DNA of 64,000 nucleotides from the NCBI RefSeq assembly GCF_019279795.1, contig NC_056744.1:904759677-904823676 (forward strand), read 5' to 3'. Source of the stretch: Protopterus annectens. Lineage: Eukaryota > Chordata > Ceratodontiformes > Protopteridae. Positions 32,210 to 44,196 of the stretch are shown here, piece by piece (the stretch's first letter is position 1; every line of letters begins with the position of its first letter). The position numbers and the translations under genes were made by a program. A model generated the notes under the pieces. That model did no database searches. It was not told where the DNA came from and saw nothing but the letters and a program-made list of their open reading frames with translations.

Positions 32210-34120
32210 GCAGCCAGATTTAAGGTTCTGAGTTGACTGTGCAGAATCTGATTGTTTTGTTCAGTCAGAAGATGAGGAATTTGAGGTAAAGGCCAGGCTG
32301 GGCCTTGAGACAAGCTCTTTAGGATTGGGTACCAGTGCTGGCGTGGCCAGTCTGGGCAATCAGGATCATTTTTGGCCTCTCTTGTCTGACTTTTAGGAGC
32401 ACCTTGGGAAGAAGAGGCAGTGGAGGGAAGGCATAAACTGTCAGGGTATTCCAGTTGAATGATAGAGCATCCACCTTCCATGCTTTTCAGTGATAAGTTC
32501 TTGTTCAGAATTTCTGTAGTTGGCAGTTGTGAGGGGAGGCAAAAAGATCTATGTCTGGGCGTCCCCATTTCCTTGTTATCATGCTGAAGACCTGAGGACT
32601 TAGTTTCCATTCGTGAGGATCCATGAGATTTCTGCTTAGTCTGCCAGTGTATTTTTTGTTCCTGGCAGGAATTGTGCCTGCAGATGTACTTGATAGGTCA
32701 GTGCTGTGTTCCACAAAGTCATGGCTTGCCTGCAGAGGGGGTAGGAATGCGTGCCCCTTGCTTGTTTATGTACCACATTACTGTGGTATTGTCCGTCTTT
32801 AGTAATAGTTGTCCTGGATGTAGTAGGTCCTTGAAAGCTGTCAGGGCATTCTGTACAGCTAGCATCTCTTTTCGATTGATGTGAAGATGCATTTATTCCT
32901 TGGGCCACGTGCCCTGAATACATTTTCCTGCCATTTGTGCCCCCCAGGCATAATCCGATGCATCCGTTGTTATTGTCTGCCTGGCTGTGAGTAAGGTGAA
33001 AGGCTGTCCCTTGTTGTGGCGACAGGCCTGGGACCACCATCGAAACTCCTGTTGTAGGCAGGGAATTAAAGTAATTACTGTTTCCAGGCTGTGGCAATGT
33101 TGAGTCCAAACACTTTTTAGATACCATAGTAGTTTCCTCATATGCAGTCTTGCATATGGAATTAGTAGAATGCAGGATGCCATGAAGCCCAGGGCCTGCA
33201 GAATTTTTCTTGCAGGGAGCTGGGTCTTTGTTGCCATCATTTGAAAGTAATGAGTCAGTTGCCTTTGCTTGTCTGGCGTGAGATAAGCCATCTGGGTAGT
33301 TGTATTTAAGCTTGCAACCAGGAATATTATCTCTTGAGAGGGCACTAGTTTTGATTTATTTTCGTTTACTGTGCACCCTAGGCAAATAAGTAATCTTTTT
33401 ACAAACGCCAGATGTTTTAGAAGAATGTCCTTGCTCTCTGCTTGAATAAGGCAGTAGTCCAAGCAGGGATATATTTGTATTCCTTTGTCTGCAAAATGCA
33501 ATTACTGGTGCCAGGCATTTTGTGAAGACCCTGGGCGCAGTAGATAAGCCAAAGGGCAGTGCAGAGAATTGGTAATGCATTGAGCCAGCTATGAATCTGA
33601 GTTATCTTCTGCAAGATTGTCTGACTGGGACATGCAGGTATGCCTCCTTGAGGTCCAAAATAACTAGCCAAGCCTTCTTGCCAAGCATGGGTAGAAGTTG
33701 TTGCAGTGTTAAGATTTTGAATTTTGGAACATCCAGGAAAGTATTTAGGATTGACAGGTCCAGTATTGGTCTCCAGGCTTTGTCCTTTCTGGGTACTAGG
33801 AAAAGTCTTGAGTAAAATCCTTGTCCCTGTTCTTCCTGTGGTACTCTCTGAATAGCTCCCATGTCCATGAGAGCAACAATTTGTTTTTGTGCCTCTGCCC
33901 ATTGGTTTTGTGGCAGGTCCGGCATACCTTTTGATTTTGGAAGGGTGTGAAAGTGGAACCTGTAACCCTGAGAAACAATATTCAGTACCCATTTGTCCTG
34001 GGTGATTATGTGCCAATTTTGTGAGAAAAGTGCTAACTTTCCCCCTAGGGGTGCTGCCAAGTGCTTGGCATTTGTAGAGGGAAGTCACTGGGACTGTTTC
34101 CTATAAGGTTGTGATTTGTC
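32194..34120 (-). pseudogene. RT-RNase H of G, frameshifted
   Basis: 34060-33602 (152 codons) holds APLGGKLALFSQNWHIITQD, GFYSRLFLVPRKDK and DLKEAYLHVPV and stops at a mutation in CRRYLRF (CRR-stop). 33580-33500 carries ALPFGLSTAPRVF. YLDYCLIQ (Asp to Tyr in the second Asp of YLDD) is in 33501-32893, which continues to TTDASDYAWGAQMAG. RNase H ends in 32720-32194 with a deletion in NTLAD-LSRN and the AAWQII-stop. Confidence 0.9.
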
Positions 34121-35867
34121 TTCTCCTTTGGGGGCTGAAGCACCCCATTATTTAGGTCTGTAGGAGCCTTGGGGCTGAGATCTGCCTCTTGGACGTCTGT
34201 ATCTGCCTCTTTGTGGCTTGTCTGACACCGGAAAGAACCAATCTTCTGAAGGCCAGTTTCTGCTAAACCTAGGTGGTTGAACCTGTAAGAAATCCTTTAC
34301 TGTCTGCATTGATTTTGCTTTATCCTCCATTTTCTTTAACACCTCTTCTGCCTTAACATCAAAGTATCATGCTGTAGTGGAGCATCCAATAATTTTACTT
34401 TAACATGTTCAGGTAAACTTTGTTCTTTCAACCAAGTATGCCCTCGAATGACAGAGCCTGCAACTGCGGCTCTACAAGAAGCCTCTAATGAATCAAAACC
34501 ACATTGCAGAGTATGCTTTCCCACTTGTTCAGCTGCATGCAATAAATCCTGCATTTCCTTACTGTCAGGATTTTCTGAGTTTGTAAGCATTTTCTGTTTA
34601 AACAAAGACATGAGGTACTGTTGGTATTTAAGCATGTGAAACTGGCAGTTTAAAGCCTTTACAACTAAAGTAGCAGAAGTGTAAACTTTTTTCCCCCATC
34701 TATCCAGAGCTCTAGAATCCCTATCAGAGGGGACAGGGTTTTTAGCAGTGGAAGCCTTAACCCCTTTGGGACCCTGAGAAATTGTTTCTGGGTCAGCAGC
34801 AGGGTTTTTATAAAGAAATTTATGAGAGTCAGGGACCTTGTAGTACCTGTCTGGCTTGACTGGTGCAGGGGGTAAAGAATCAGGAGACAGACTGGATTCA
34901 GAGAAAACATCATCAACAATATCAAGCACAGGGGGGATAGCCAGGGGCCTGTGCTGAGGAAATAAAAGAAAGTCTCTGAGCCTTTTCTTGGATTCTGAAA
35001 AATCCTGGCTCTCCCAATGGAAATGCTCCCTCATGGTGTGCAGGGTTTCCCCAAAAGAATAATCCTCAGGTGGAGAGTCTGAAGGTATAGATTCTTCTGC
35101 ATCAGAGTCCTCATAAGGAGGGAGAGAATATCCCTGATCTGAAGAGGAATCAGAAGAAATAGAAACCTGGTCAGAGGAATCTGAGTCAGTGTCTTGCCTA
35201 GGCCTTTTATCAGGAGGGGGGATGGGAACCCCTGATCAAGGTAATTAAGTCTTCGGCCATTTTAAGCATCTGTTTCTTTGGCACGGATGATTGTCCAGGA
35301 GAATGCTGTACTTGTTTCCTTGTCTTTAATGGTGTCTTTGACGTTGCCTTGGCTGCTGCAGTGGACTTAATAGTAAGCTGTGAAGGTCTGAAAACACCCT
35401 CAGAAGCCGATGCCTGCTCAGCGGCTCCGGACCCATCTGAGGGAACAGTTTTCGCAGGCCCAATACCTTGAGTTTCCTGAGGCCTAGGTGTCTCCACGTG
35501 GGAGCCGGATACGGCCTGTGGCTCTGAGGTAGGGGGTGTCAGGGGCTGCGAAAGTGCCTCACTGAGAACTGGCGACTGGCCTAGAAGAGGCTTCAACGGT
35601 TTTGGACCTCGGATGCCCGTCCTTGTCTTTGCATTTTTTATGAATTCTGTTCGTCGGTTGTTCTGATGGCATAATGTAGTTAAATCTTTGGCCAAAGTAA
35701 TGTAAAGCAAAATCAAACAGACGCTTAATAGTGCGTTTGTTGAATCTAGCACAAAACAGACTAGTAACGTTGTGGTCAGGGCCTAGGCAAGGAAAACAGT
35801 AAGAGTGAAAGTCCTTATGAAGTATATGCTTCCTACAAGAAATACAATTGTTAACTTTTACTGACAT
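34084..35867 (-). pseudogene. Gag of G, two or three shifts
   Basis: ATG 35867 (MSVKVNNCISCRKHILHKDF); the second Cys cluster is damaged (deletion before FCARF). 35752-35210 carries linker, KKQMLKMAEDLITLIRGSHP. 35034-34336 (232 codons) is the LAP2alpha-like core: REHFHWESQDFSESKKRLRD, DRWGKKVYTSATLVVKALNC, AAEQVGKHTLQCGFDSLEAS. Tail 34342-34148 and RSQPYRKQSQ-like end at 34084. Confidence 0.88.
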
Positions 35868-36006
35868 AGGTCTGAAGCAAGAAAAAAGTTTCCCCAACGG
35901 GTTACTTAGCTTTATTGAAGACTTCGGTTCTGAAATTTGATTTCGAAAATCTCAGGAGTCGGCCAACCGGCACTTGCGAACTGCTTTTGCTTCGGGCACC
36001 GCACTG

Positions 36007-36187
36007 CAAGAAAGACTGAAGAAAATGGCGTCTGTTGCATCTTTTATACCCCTGGCGCACTGACATCAGGGAAGAGGCGACCACAACAGACACCAGACCT
36101 AGACTTTGGAACTCTGGCCGACTGTGGGTAGCCTGCCAGCAGGATAACCCAAGTGTAATGACTGCAACAGTGAAACACGATGAACAT
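36007..36187 (-). promoter_or_regulatory. Left ITR of G with TATA
   Basis: TATAAA (minus, 36048-36043); CRE changed to TGACATCA, a CpG-to-CpA transition. Outer end GAACAT 36182-36187. Confidence 0.83.
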
Positions 36188-36235
36188 CTGTACTATGTTC
36201 ATCGTGTTTCACTGTTGCAGTCATTACAATTGGGT
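36188..36235 (-). repeat. Half ICR of H
   Basis: Only the half complementary to the left ITR end remains, plus CTGTACT of the other half. Confidence 0.9.
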
Positions 36236-36267
36236 TGAATCCCAAAGCTAAGGTTGGGAGGCTGGTG

Positions 36268-37259
36268 CTAAATAGGATTAGGAGAGGCTATCAGGCCCTG
36301 CAGAATCACAGTGGCAAAGCCTGCCCTGGACTTAGAGTAGAGAGGTAAGTGATAGTGCTTTGTAAATGTATGCACTGAACTCCAAGTTGCAGCCTCTAAG
36401 ATGTCTTTGGTTGGTACTCCTCTGAGGAAGGCTGCTGAAGTGGCTGCTGCTCTGGTTGAATGTGGCCTAATGCCCTTAGGCGCTGATTTGCCATGCTGTG
36501 AATAGCAGAAACGAATGCAGCGGCCTATCCACTTTGAAATAGTTTGTTTTGAGATAGGCTTTCCTTGTGATCCTGCAGCATATGCTACTAGAAGTTGTTC
36601 AGTCTTTCTGAAAACTTTGGTTCTGTCCAAATAGAAGCGTAGCTGCCTGTGAATATCCAAAGAATGCAGGAGTCTCTCACCCTTATACTGTGGGTATGGA
36701 TAAAAAGTAGGCAAATGAATTGTTTGGTTAAGGGCCACACTGGACACTACCTTAAAAGGTTCCACAGCCAAGAGTGCCTGTAACTCTGAGACTCGTCTAG
36801 CGGAGGTAATTTCTAGGAGCAGAGCTGTTTTCCGGGATAAGAATTTTGTATCAGCTGCAGAGGCTGGCTCAAACGGAGGCAGTGTGAGTTTTTCCAAATC
36901 AAAGTTGAGGTCCCATGCAGGTACTGGTGCTCTCCTTGGAGGTCTTATGTTTTTGGCCCCTCTGAGGTACTGCCATAATGGATGAGAAAAAAATAGGTGG
37001 TTCTGTATTGTAATGAGCTGAAATGGCAGAGGCATGAATTTTAATTGATGAAAAGGAAAGGCCTTTATCCAGCATCTCAGTTAAGTATTGCAAAATCTGA
37101 GGAATATTTGGAACAGTCGTGTCAATACCTTGTGCCTGGTTCCAAGCACAGAATCTCTTCCATTTTTCTGCATAAGATTTTCTGGTGCTAGGCCTCCAAA
37201 ATAACATCCATCACTGCTTTAGAGAGAGGTGCGTCTTGAATGGTTACATTATTCGCCAT
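36268..37259 (-). pseudogene. Tyrosine recombinase of H, two deletions
   Basis: ATG 37259 (MANNVTIQDAPLSKAVMDVI), overlap of 16 nt with TAA 37244-37246. A small deletion removes ARRP before STRKSYAEKWKRF and shifts the frame. 37035-36268 (255 codons) then keeps SARRVSEL, HSTR, ATWSSVHTF and KHYHLPLY, but lacks about 35 residues between AVEPF and KVVSSVALNQT. Confidence 0.9.
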
Positions 37260-39204
37260 GCTGCCAGGTTTAAGGTCCTGAGTTGGCTGTGCAGTAATAC
37301 TGTGTTGTTGGGTCAATTGGTGAGGAATTTGAGGTAATGTCCAAGCTGGGCATTGAGACAAGCTCTTTAGGATTGGGTACCAGTGCTGGCGGGGCCAGTC
37401 TGGGGCAATCAATATCACTTCTGGCTTCTCTTGTCTGACCTTGAGGAGTACCTTGGGGAGGAGAGGCAGAGGAGGAAAGGCATATACTGTTAGGTTTTTC
37501 CAGCGGAAAGATCGAGCATCCACTTTCCATGTCAGCTTGTGACAAGTTCTTGTGCAGAATCTCTGTAGTTGGCAATTGTGAGGGGAGGCAAATAGGTCTA
37601 TGTCCGGGCACCCACAGTTCCTTGTTATCATGCTGAAGACTTGTGGATCCAATTTCCATTTGTGGGGATCCATTATGTTTCTGCTTAGTTCGTCAGCCAG
37701 AGTATTTATCCTTCCTGGCAGGAACTGTGCTTGCAGATGTACTTGGTAAGTCAGTGCTGTATCCCACAAGTTCATGGCTAGTCTGCAGAGGGGGTAAGAA
37801 TGCGTGCCCCCCTGCTTATGTACCACATGACTGTAGTATTGTCCATCTTTATCAGTAGTTGTCCTGGATGAAGTATATCCTTGAAGGCTGTCAAGGCATT
37901 CTGAACAGCTAGCATCTCTTTTTGATTGACATGCAGATGCATTTGGCTTGCGGATCATGTGTCCTGAATACATCTTCCTGCCATATGGGCCCCCCCAGGC
38001 ATAATCTGATGCATCTGTTGTCAATGTCTGCCTGGCTGTGGGTAAGGTGAATGGCTGTCCCGTGTTGAGGTGACAGGCTTTTGCCCACCATCGAAACTCC
38101 TGTTGCAGGCAGGGAATGAGGGTAATTATTGTTTCCAGGTTATGGCAATGTTGAGTCCAAACACTTCTTAGATACTCTTGAAGTTTCCTCATATGCAGTC
38201 TTGCATATGGAATTAGTAGTATGCAGGATGCCATGAAGCCCAAAGCCTGCAGAATTTTTCTTGCAGATAACTGGATCTTTGTTGCCAACATTTTGAAATA
38301 AGTAGTCAGTTGTCTGTGTTTGTCTGGCGTGAGATAAGCCATCTGGGCAGTTGTATTTAAGCTTGCACCCAGGAATATTCTCTCTTGAGAGGGTACGAGT
38401 TATGATTTCTTTTCATTTACTGTGTACCCTAGACCTGTTAGTAATCTTTTTACAAACGCCAGATGCTGTAGTAGGATGTCCTTGTTCTCTGCTTGAATAA
38501 GGCAGTCGTCCAAGTAAGGATATATCTGTATTCCTCTGTCTGCAAAATGCAAGTACTGGTGCCAGGCATTTTGTGAAGACCCTGGGAGCAGTAGATAATT
38601 CAAAGGGCAGTGCAGGGAATTGGTACTGCATTCAGCCAGCTATAAATCTGAGGTATCTTCTGCATGATAGTCTGATTGGGACATGCAGGTATGCCTCTTT
38701 TAGGTCTAAAGTCACAAGCCAAGCTTTCTTGCCCAACATGGGCAGAAGCTGCTGCAGAGTTAACCTTTTGAATTTTGGAATATCCAAGTATGTGTTTAGG
38801 ATAGACAGGTCCAGTATTGGTCTCCAGGCTTTGTCCTTTCTGGGTACCAAGAATAGCCTTGAGTAACATCCTTGTCCCTGATCTTGCTGTGGTACTTGCT
38901 GAATGGCTCCCATGTCCATGAGAGATAAAACTTGTTTTTGTGCCTCTGCCCATTGATTGCGTGGCAGGTCTGGCATACTGTTTGGCCTTGGCAGGCTGTG
39001 AAAGTGGAACCTGTAGCCTTGAAATACGATATTTAAGACCCATTTGTCCTGGGTGATCATGTGCCAATTTTGTGAAAAAAGTGCTAGTTTCCCCCCCAAA
39101 GGAGCTGCCAGAAGATAAGTGCTTGGTGCTGGCAGGGGGATGTCATTGAGACTGTTTCCTGTATGGCTGTGATCTTTCCTCTCCACTTTTGGAGGTAGAA
39201 GCAC
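37244..39204 (-). pseudogene. RT-RNase H of H, frameshifted
   Basis: 39204-38632 (190 codons) opens inside the end of gag and gives APLGGKLALFSQNWHMITQD, SRLFLVPRKDK and DLKEAYLHVPI. ALPFELSTAPRVF is at 38631, YLDD at 38603-38400. A 384-codon ORF (38342-37188) covers the thumb, TTDASDYAWG, then a shift that loses the middle of RNase H, then the INTLADELSRN, PDIDLFASPHN and VILIAPDWPRQHW blocks, and ends in the YR frame. Confidence 0.9.
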
Positions 39205-40924
39205 TCCATTGTTTAGGCCTGTATGAGCCTTGGGGCTGTGATCTACCTCTGGGGCGTCTGTATCTGCCTCTTTGTGGCCTGTCTGACGCTGGGATGGACC
39301 AATTCTTTGTAGGCCAGTTCCTGCTAAATCTGGGAGGCTGTACCTGTAAGAAATCCTTCACTGTTTGCATAGATTTAGCTTTGTCCTCCATTTTCTTCAA
39401 CACCTCTTCTGCTTTAATACCAAACAAGGCATCATGTTGTAACGGAGCATCTAATAGTTTTGCTTTAACATGATCGGGCAGATTCTGTTATTTTAACCAA
39501 GCATGCCTCCTAATGACAGAACCTGTAACTGCGGTCCTGCAGGAGGCCTCTAGAGAATCAAAACCACATTGCAAAGTATGCTTTCCCACTTGTTCAGCTG
39601 CATGCAATAAATCCTGCATGTCTTTGTTTTCTCAACATTCTGAATTTGCCAACAGTTTCTGTTTAAGCAGTGACATAAGATATTGCTGATATTTAAGCAT
39701 ATGAAACTGACAATTTAAAGCTCTTACAGCCAAGGTAGCAGAAGTGTAAATCTTTTTCCCCCATTTGTGCAGGGCCCTTGAATCCCTATCAGAGGGGATA
39801 AGGTTTTTTTTGCAGTGGAAGCCTTGACCCCCTTGGGACCCTGAGAAATAGTTTCTGGGTCAGCAGCAGGGTTTTTGTAAATAAATTTATGTTAATCAGG
39901 AACCCTGTAGTATCTGTCTGGCTTAACAGGAGCTGGTGGTAAAGAGTCAGGAGACCGACTCTGAAAATATATCATCTGCAATGTCTAAAACAGGAGGAAT
40001 AGCAAGGGGCCTGTGCTGAGGTAATAAAAGGAAGTCTCTGAGCCTTTACTTGGATTCTGAGTAATTTTGGCTCTCCCAGTGGAAATGCTCCCTCATAGTA
40101 TGCAGGGCATCTCCAAAAGAAAAATCCTTAGGAGGAAAGGCCGAAGGGATAGATTCTTCAGCATCAGAATCCTCATAGGGAGGAAGGGAATATTCCTGTT
40201 CAGAAGAGGAATCAGAGGAAATGGAAACCTGACCTGAAGATTCACATTCTATCTCTTGCCTAGGCCTCTTATCAGGAGGGGGATGGGAACCCATTAGGTC
40301 TTCAGCCATTTTAAGCATCTGTTTTTTGGGCATGGAGGCCTGTCCAAGAGAATGCTGTACTTGTTTGTCTTTAGAGCTGCTTTAGTCTTTGCCTTTGAAG
40401 CTGAAGTTGGTTTTACATATAACTGTGTAGGTCTGAAAACACCCTCAGAAGCCGATGCCTGCTCAGCAGCTCCGGACCCATCTGAGGGAATAGTTTCCGA
40501 GTGTCCAATACCTTGAGTTTCCAGTGGCCTAGTCAGCTCCACGTGGGAGTCGGAAGCGGCTTGTGGCTCTGAGGTAGTGGGCATCAGGGGCTGCGAAAGC
40601 GCCTCAATGAGAACCGGCGAAAGGCCTTGCCGAAGCCTCGTCGTCAGTTTTGGACCTCAGATGCCTGTCCTTTTCTTTTTCTTTGCGCTTTTTATAAACT
40701 CCGGTAGTCGGCTGTTCTGACGGCATTATATAATTGAATCTTCTGCCAAAGTAATGAAATGCAAAATCGTACCAACGCTTAATAGTGCGTTGGTTAAATC
40801 TAGCACAAAACCGACAACTAGCAACATCGTGGTCAGGGCCTAGGCAAGGAATACAGTAAGAATGAAAATCCTTATGAGGAATTTGCTTCCCACAAGAAAT
40901 ACAATTATTAACTTTTTCTGACAT
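39143..40924 (-). pseudogene. Gag of H, several shifts
   Basis: ATG 40924; complete Cys cluster with CRFCARFNQRTIKRWYDF. 40584-40294 linker; 40333-40046 holds KKQMLKMAEDLM (the LITLIRG part is deleted), EDSDAEESIPSA and REHFHWESQNYSESK. Core 39900-39428 needs three frames. Tail 39427-39143 ends RSQPYRKQSQ-stop. RT frame overlaps by about 60 nt. Confidence 0.87.
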
Positions 40925-41063
40925 CGGTCTGGAGCAAGAAAAAAGTTTCCCCAATGGGATACTTAGCTTTAATGAAGACTTTGGATCTGAAATTCGAATT
41001 TGAAAATCTCAGGAGTTGGCCGACCGGCACTTGCGAACACTGCTTGCTTCAGGCACCGTGCAG

Positions 41064-41242
41064 CAAGAAAGACTGAAGAAAATGGCGTCGGCTGCATCTT
41101 TTATACCCCTGGCGCACTGATTTCAGGGAGGAGGCGACAGCAACCGACGCCGGACCTAAGACTTTGGAACTCGGGCTGACTGCGGGTAGCCTGCCAGCAG
41201 GATAACCCAACTGTAATGACTGCAACAGTGAAACACGAACAT
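41064..41242 (-). promoter_or_regulatory. Left ITR of H with TATA
   Basis: TATAAA (minus, 41104-41099). CRE decayed to TGATTTCA. Confidence 0.8.
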
Positions 41243-42155
41243 CTCCAGGTAGCAGTCTCCAAAATGTCCCTGGTAGGGACTCCCCTGAGGAATGCTGTAG
41301 AGGTGGACGTAGCCCTAGTGGAATGTGGTTTGATCCCCTGTGGGGTAGGTTTTCCATAGTACTTGTAGCAGAAATGGATGCAGTGTGCTATCCATTTGGA
41401 AATAGTTTGCTTTGAAATGGCTCTGCCCCTATAGCAAAGCTGACTAGCAGCTGGTCAGACTTTCTGAAAGGTTTAGTCCTGTCAAGCTAGAACCTGCGCT
41501 GTCTATGCACGTTCAAGGAGTGCAGGATCCTTTCCCCTTTATTTTGAGGATTAGGGAAGAAGGTTGGCAAATGGATGGATTGGTTTAGAGCCACACTGGA
41601 CACCACTTCGGGCATAAACGATGGATTAATCCTGAGGGAGACCCTGTCAGCATGAAAAATAATGAATGGTTCCACGGTCATAAGTGCTTGTAGCTCAGAC
41701 ACTCTTCTCGCTGAAGTGATGGCCAGGAGCAAGGCTGTTTTCCAAGAGAGGAATTTTAACTCTGCTGAAGCTGCAGGCTCAAAAGGGGGCAGTGTGAGCT
41801 TTTCTGGTACAAAGTTAAGGTCCCAAGCAGGGGTGGGTGCTCTCCTTGGTGGCCTTAAGTTGTTTGCCCTTCTCAGGAACTGTTTGATGAGAGGGTGATG
41901 GCTCAGTATTATAATGAGCTGAGATAGCAGAGGCACAGATCTTAATGGTGGAAAATGATAGGCCTCTGTGGAGTAGATCTGCTAAGTAATCCAAGATTAG
42001 AGGTAGGGAGGGCAGAGTTGTGTCTTCTCCTTTACAGTGAATCCAGGAGCAATAAGTTTTCCACTTATCAGCATAGGATTTCCTTGTACTGGGTCTTCTG
42101 TCATCAAGGATGACGTCCAGTACCTGCTTGCTGAGGCTGATCACTGGGGGAGAAT

Positions 42156-44196
42156 TCAATGAATAAGCCATGCAACAAGATTTAGGGTTTGCAGTTACAG
42201 ATATCATTTTCCTCCATGCTAAGTGAGCAGGGTGGGGCTCTCAGGTAGGTGCCAGGGTGGCACCGGTGACAGACTGTGAAGGAGTGAGTATCAGTGCTGG
42301 CGTGGCCAGTCTGGGGCAATCAGAACTGTCCTTGGTCTGTCATGTCTTATCTTGAGCAATATTCGTGAGAGAAGGGACAGAGGGGGGAATGCATAGATTG
42401 AGAGGTTTACCCACTGGAAAGATAGGGCATCCACTTTCCAGGCCCTGCTGTGAGGTGTCCTGGTGAAGAATTTGCTGTGCTATTGATTGCAGGAGGAAGC
42501 AAAGAGATCCACCTCTGGGGTCCCCCACTTCTGAATCAGAAGGCTGAAGGTGCTGAGCTCTAATTGCCACTTGTGTGGGTCTAGGAGATTTCTGCTTAAG
42601 TCGTCTGCCAGTGTGTTTTGTTTGTCTGGCAGGAATTGAGCTTGCAGATGGACCTGCATGTCCAAGGCCGTGTTCCACAGGGCCATGGCTAGCCTGCACA
42701 GTGGGTTCCCCCCTGCTTGATGATGTACCACAAAACTGTGGTGGTGTCTGTTTTTATAAGCAGGGGTCCTGGTGAGAGTAGGGATCTAAAGCTGTTGCTC
42801 TTTTTTGTTTATGTGCAGATGAATTTGACTTGGGCTCCAGTGGCCCTGAATGCACTTGCCATCCAGGTGTGCCCCCCAAGCATAAGCTGATGCGTCTGTG
42901 GTTAGGGTCTGGGCAGTGTGGGGTTGAGTAAAGGATAGTCCCTTGTTGTGGTTGCATGCTGCTGCCCACCAAAGAAACTCTGTCTTTAGACAAGGTATGG
43001 TAGGAATGACAGTTCCGGGTCCCGAGAATGTTGGCACCAAAGACTTTTTTAGTACCATTGAAGTTTCCTCATATGCAGCCTGGCATATGGAATTAGTAGG
43101 ATGCATGAGGCCATGAACCCTAGGGCCCGCAGGATTTTCACTGCGGACAGCTGGGTTCTGGTGGCCTTTTAACTGAAGTAGTTTGTCATACAGGCTTGAT
43201 TTTCTGGTGTAAGGAATGCCATCTGGGATGCTGCGTCTAAGCTTGCTGACAGGAATACAATCTTGACTAGGGGCTAGGTTTGATTTCTTTTCGTTGATGG
43301 TGTACCCCAGGGAGGTTAGAAGGTTTTTTACAAATGTCAGGTGCTGCAACAGCATTTCCTGACTGTCTGCCTGAATCAGGCAGTCGTCCAGGTACGGGTA
43401 AATTTGATTTTTTCTCTGTATGCAGTAGGCAATTGCTGCAGCCAGGCATTTTGTGAATACACTGGGAGCAGTGGATAAGCCAAAGGGAAGTGCAGAGAAC
43501 TGATAATGCATAGATCCTTCCCTGAAGCGAAGAAATTTCCTGCATGAGTCCCTTACAGGGATGTGCAGATAGGCTTCTTTTAAATCTAGGGTAGATAACC
43601 AGGCATCTTTGGCCAGCATAGGAAGCTGCTGCTGCAGGGTGAGCATTTTGAATTTTGGTACCACCAGGAAGGTGTTTAGAATGGAAAGATCTAGGAAGTC
43701 TAGGGTAGCTAACCAGGCATCTTTGGCCAGCATAGGAAGAAGCTGCTGCAGGGTGAGCATTTTGAATTTTGGTACCACCAGGAAGGTGTTTAGAATGGAA
43801 AGATATAGGATTGGGCGCCAAGTGCCCTCTTTTCTAGGTACCAGGAAAAGTCTGGAATAGAACCCTTGACCTATGTGTTCCACAGGAACAGGTTGAATTG
43901 CCCTTAGAGAACAGGGATTGAACCTGGTTTTGTGCCTCTGCCCACTGGTTTGGAGGAAGGTCTGGGAACCCTTTTGGAGTTGGCAGTGAGTGGAAGTAAA
44001 ATTTGTACCCCTAGGATACAATGTTGTGAACCCATCGGTTTTTGGTGATGGAAGTCCAGTTTTTCGCATGATGGGCAAGTTTTCCTCCTAGGTGCACAAG
44101 TAGTTGGGCAGAGGTGGGGAGTGGAGTTGAGAAGTCATTGTGAATACTTCCCGTAAGGGGGTGGCTTAGCACTCCCTGTTTTTGAAGTGGAGACAC
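42156..44196 (-). pseudogene. RT-RNase H of F with an in-frame internal duplication
   Basis: A 430-codon ORF (44078-42786) covers most of RT and the start of RNase H. Two copies of the FLVVPKFKMLTLQQ...LPMLAKDAWL segment are present, followed by DLKEAYLHIPV, ALPFGLSTAPSVF and YLDD. RNase H: TTDASAYAWG, HLHINKKE (the Glu), then a shift and NTLADDLSRN. In F the DNTTVMW segment is mutated and shortened (aaaactgtggtggtgtctg). Spacer LFASSCNQ and the stop follow. Confidence 0.88.
43586..43813. repeat. 114-bp in-frame tandem duplication in RT of F
   Basis: Units 43586-43699 and 43700-43813 are nearly identical (differences: an agctgctgctg/agaagctgctg change, gata/gcta). Each encodes 38 codons around palm motif A. 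The duplication replaces the catalytic DLKEAYLH by LDFLDLSILN in the first copy; the second copy leads into the normal motif. Confidence 0.93.

Larger units (their letters stand above)
30641..36187 (-). mobile_element. Complete DIRS element G (5547 bp) in the recombinase gene of F
   Basis: Left edge AGTACAG after gtgtaacaa of F; right edge GAACAT, directly followed by CTGTACTATGTTC, the ICR core of H. Carries the only open full-length recombinase ORF of the window, which suggests that it is among the younger copies. Confidence 0.93.
36188..41242 (-). mobile_element. DIRS element H (5055 bp), right ITR missing
   Basis: Starts in the middle of its ICR (ctgtactatgttcatcgtg) and ends cacgaacat at 41242, three bases shorter than the ICR predicts (cgatgaacat). 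F resumes immediately. Right ITR, spacer and right half of the ICR, about 430 bp, are absent; G lies in their place. Confidence 0.9.
30530..42171 (-). pseudogene. Tyrosine recombinase of F, interrupted by G+H
   Basis: ATG 42171 (MAYSLNSPPVISLSKQVLDV), 16-nt overlap with the RNase H TGA at 42156-42158. RRPSTRKSYADKWKTY, then a frameshift at about 41900; 41936-41487 holds WDLNFVPEKLTLPPFEPAAS, SARRVSELQALM and the NQSIHLPTFFPNPQNKGERI block. Another frame carries the C-terminal third with the HxxR region (41450-41243) and, beyond the insert, 30640-30533 with the final residues and stop at 30530-30532. Confidence 0.87.
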
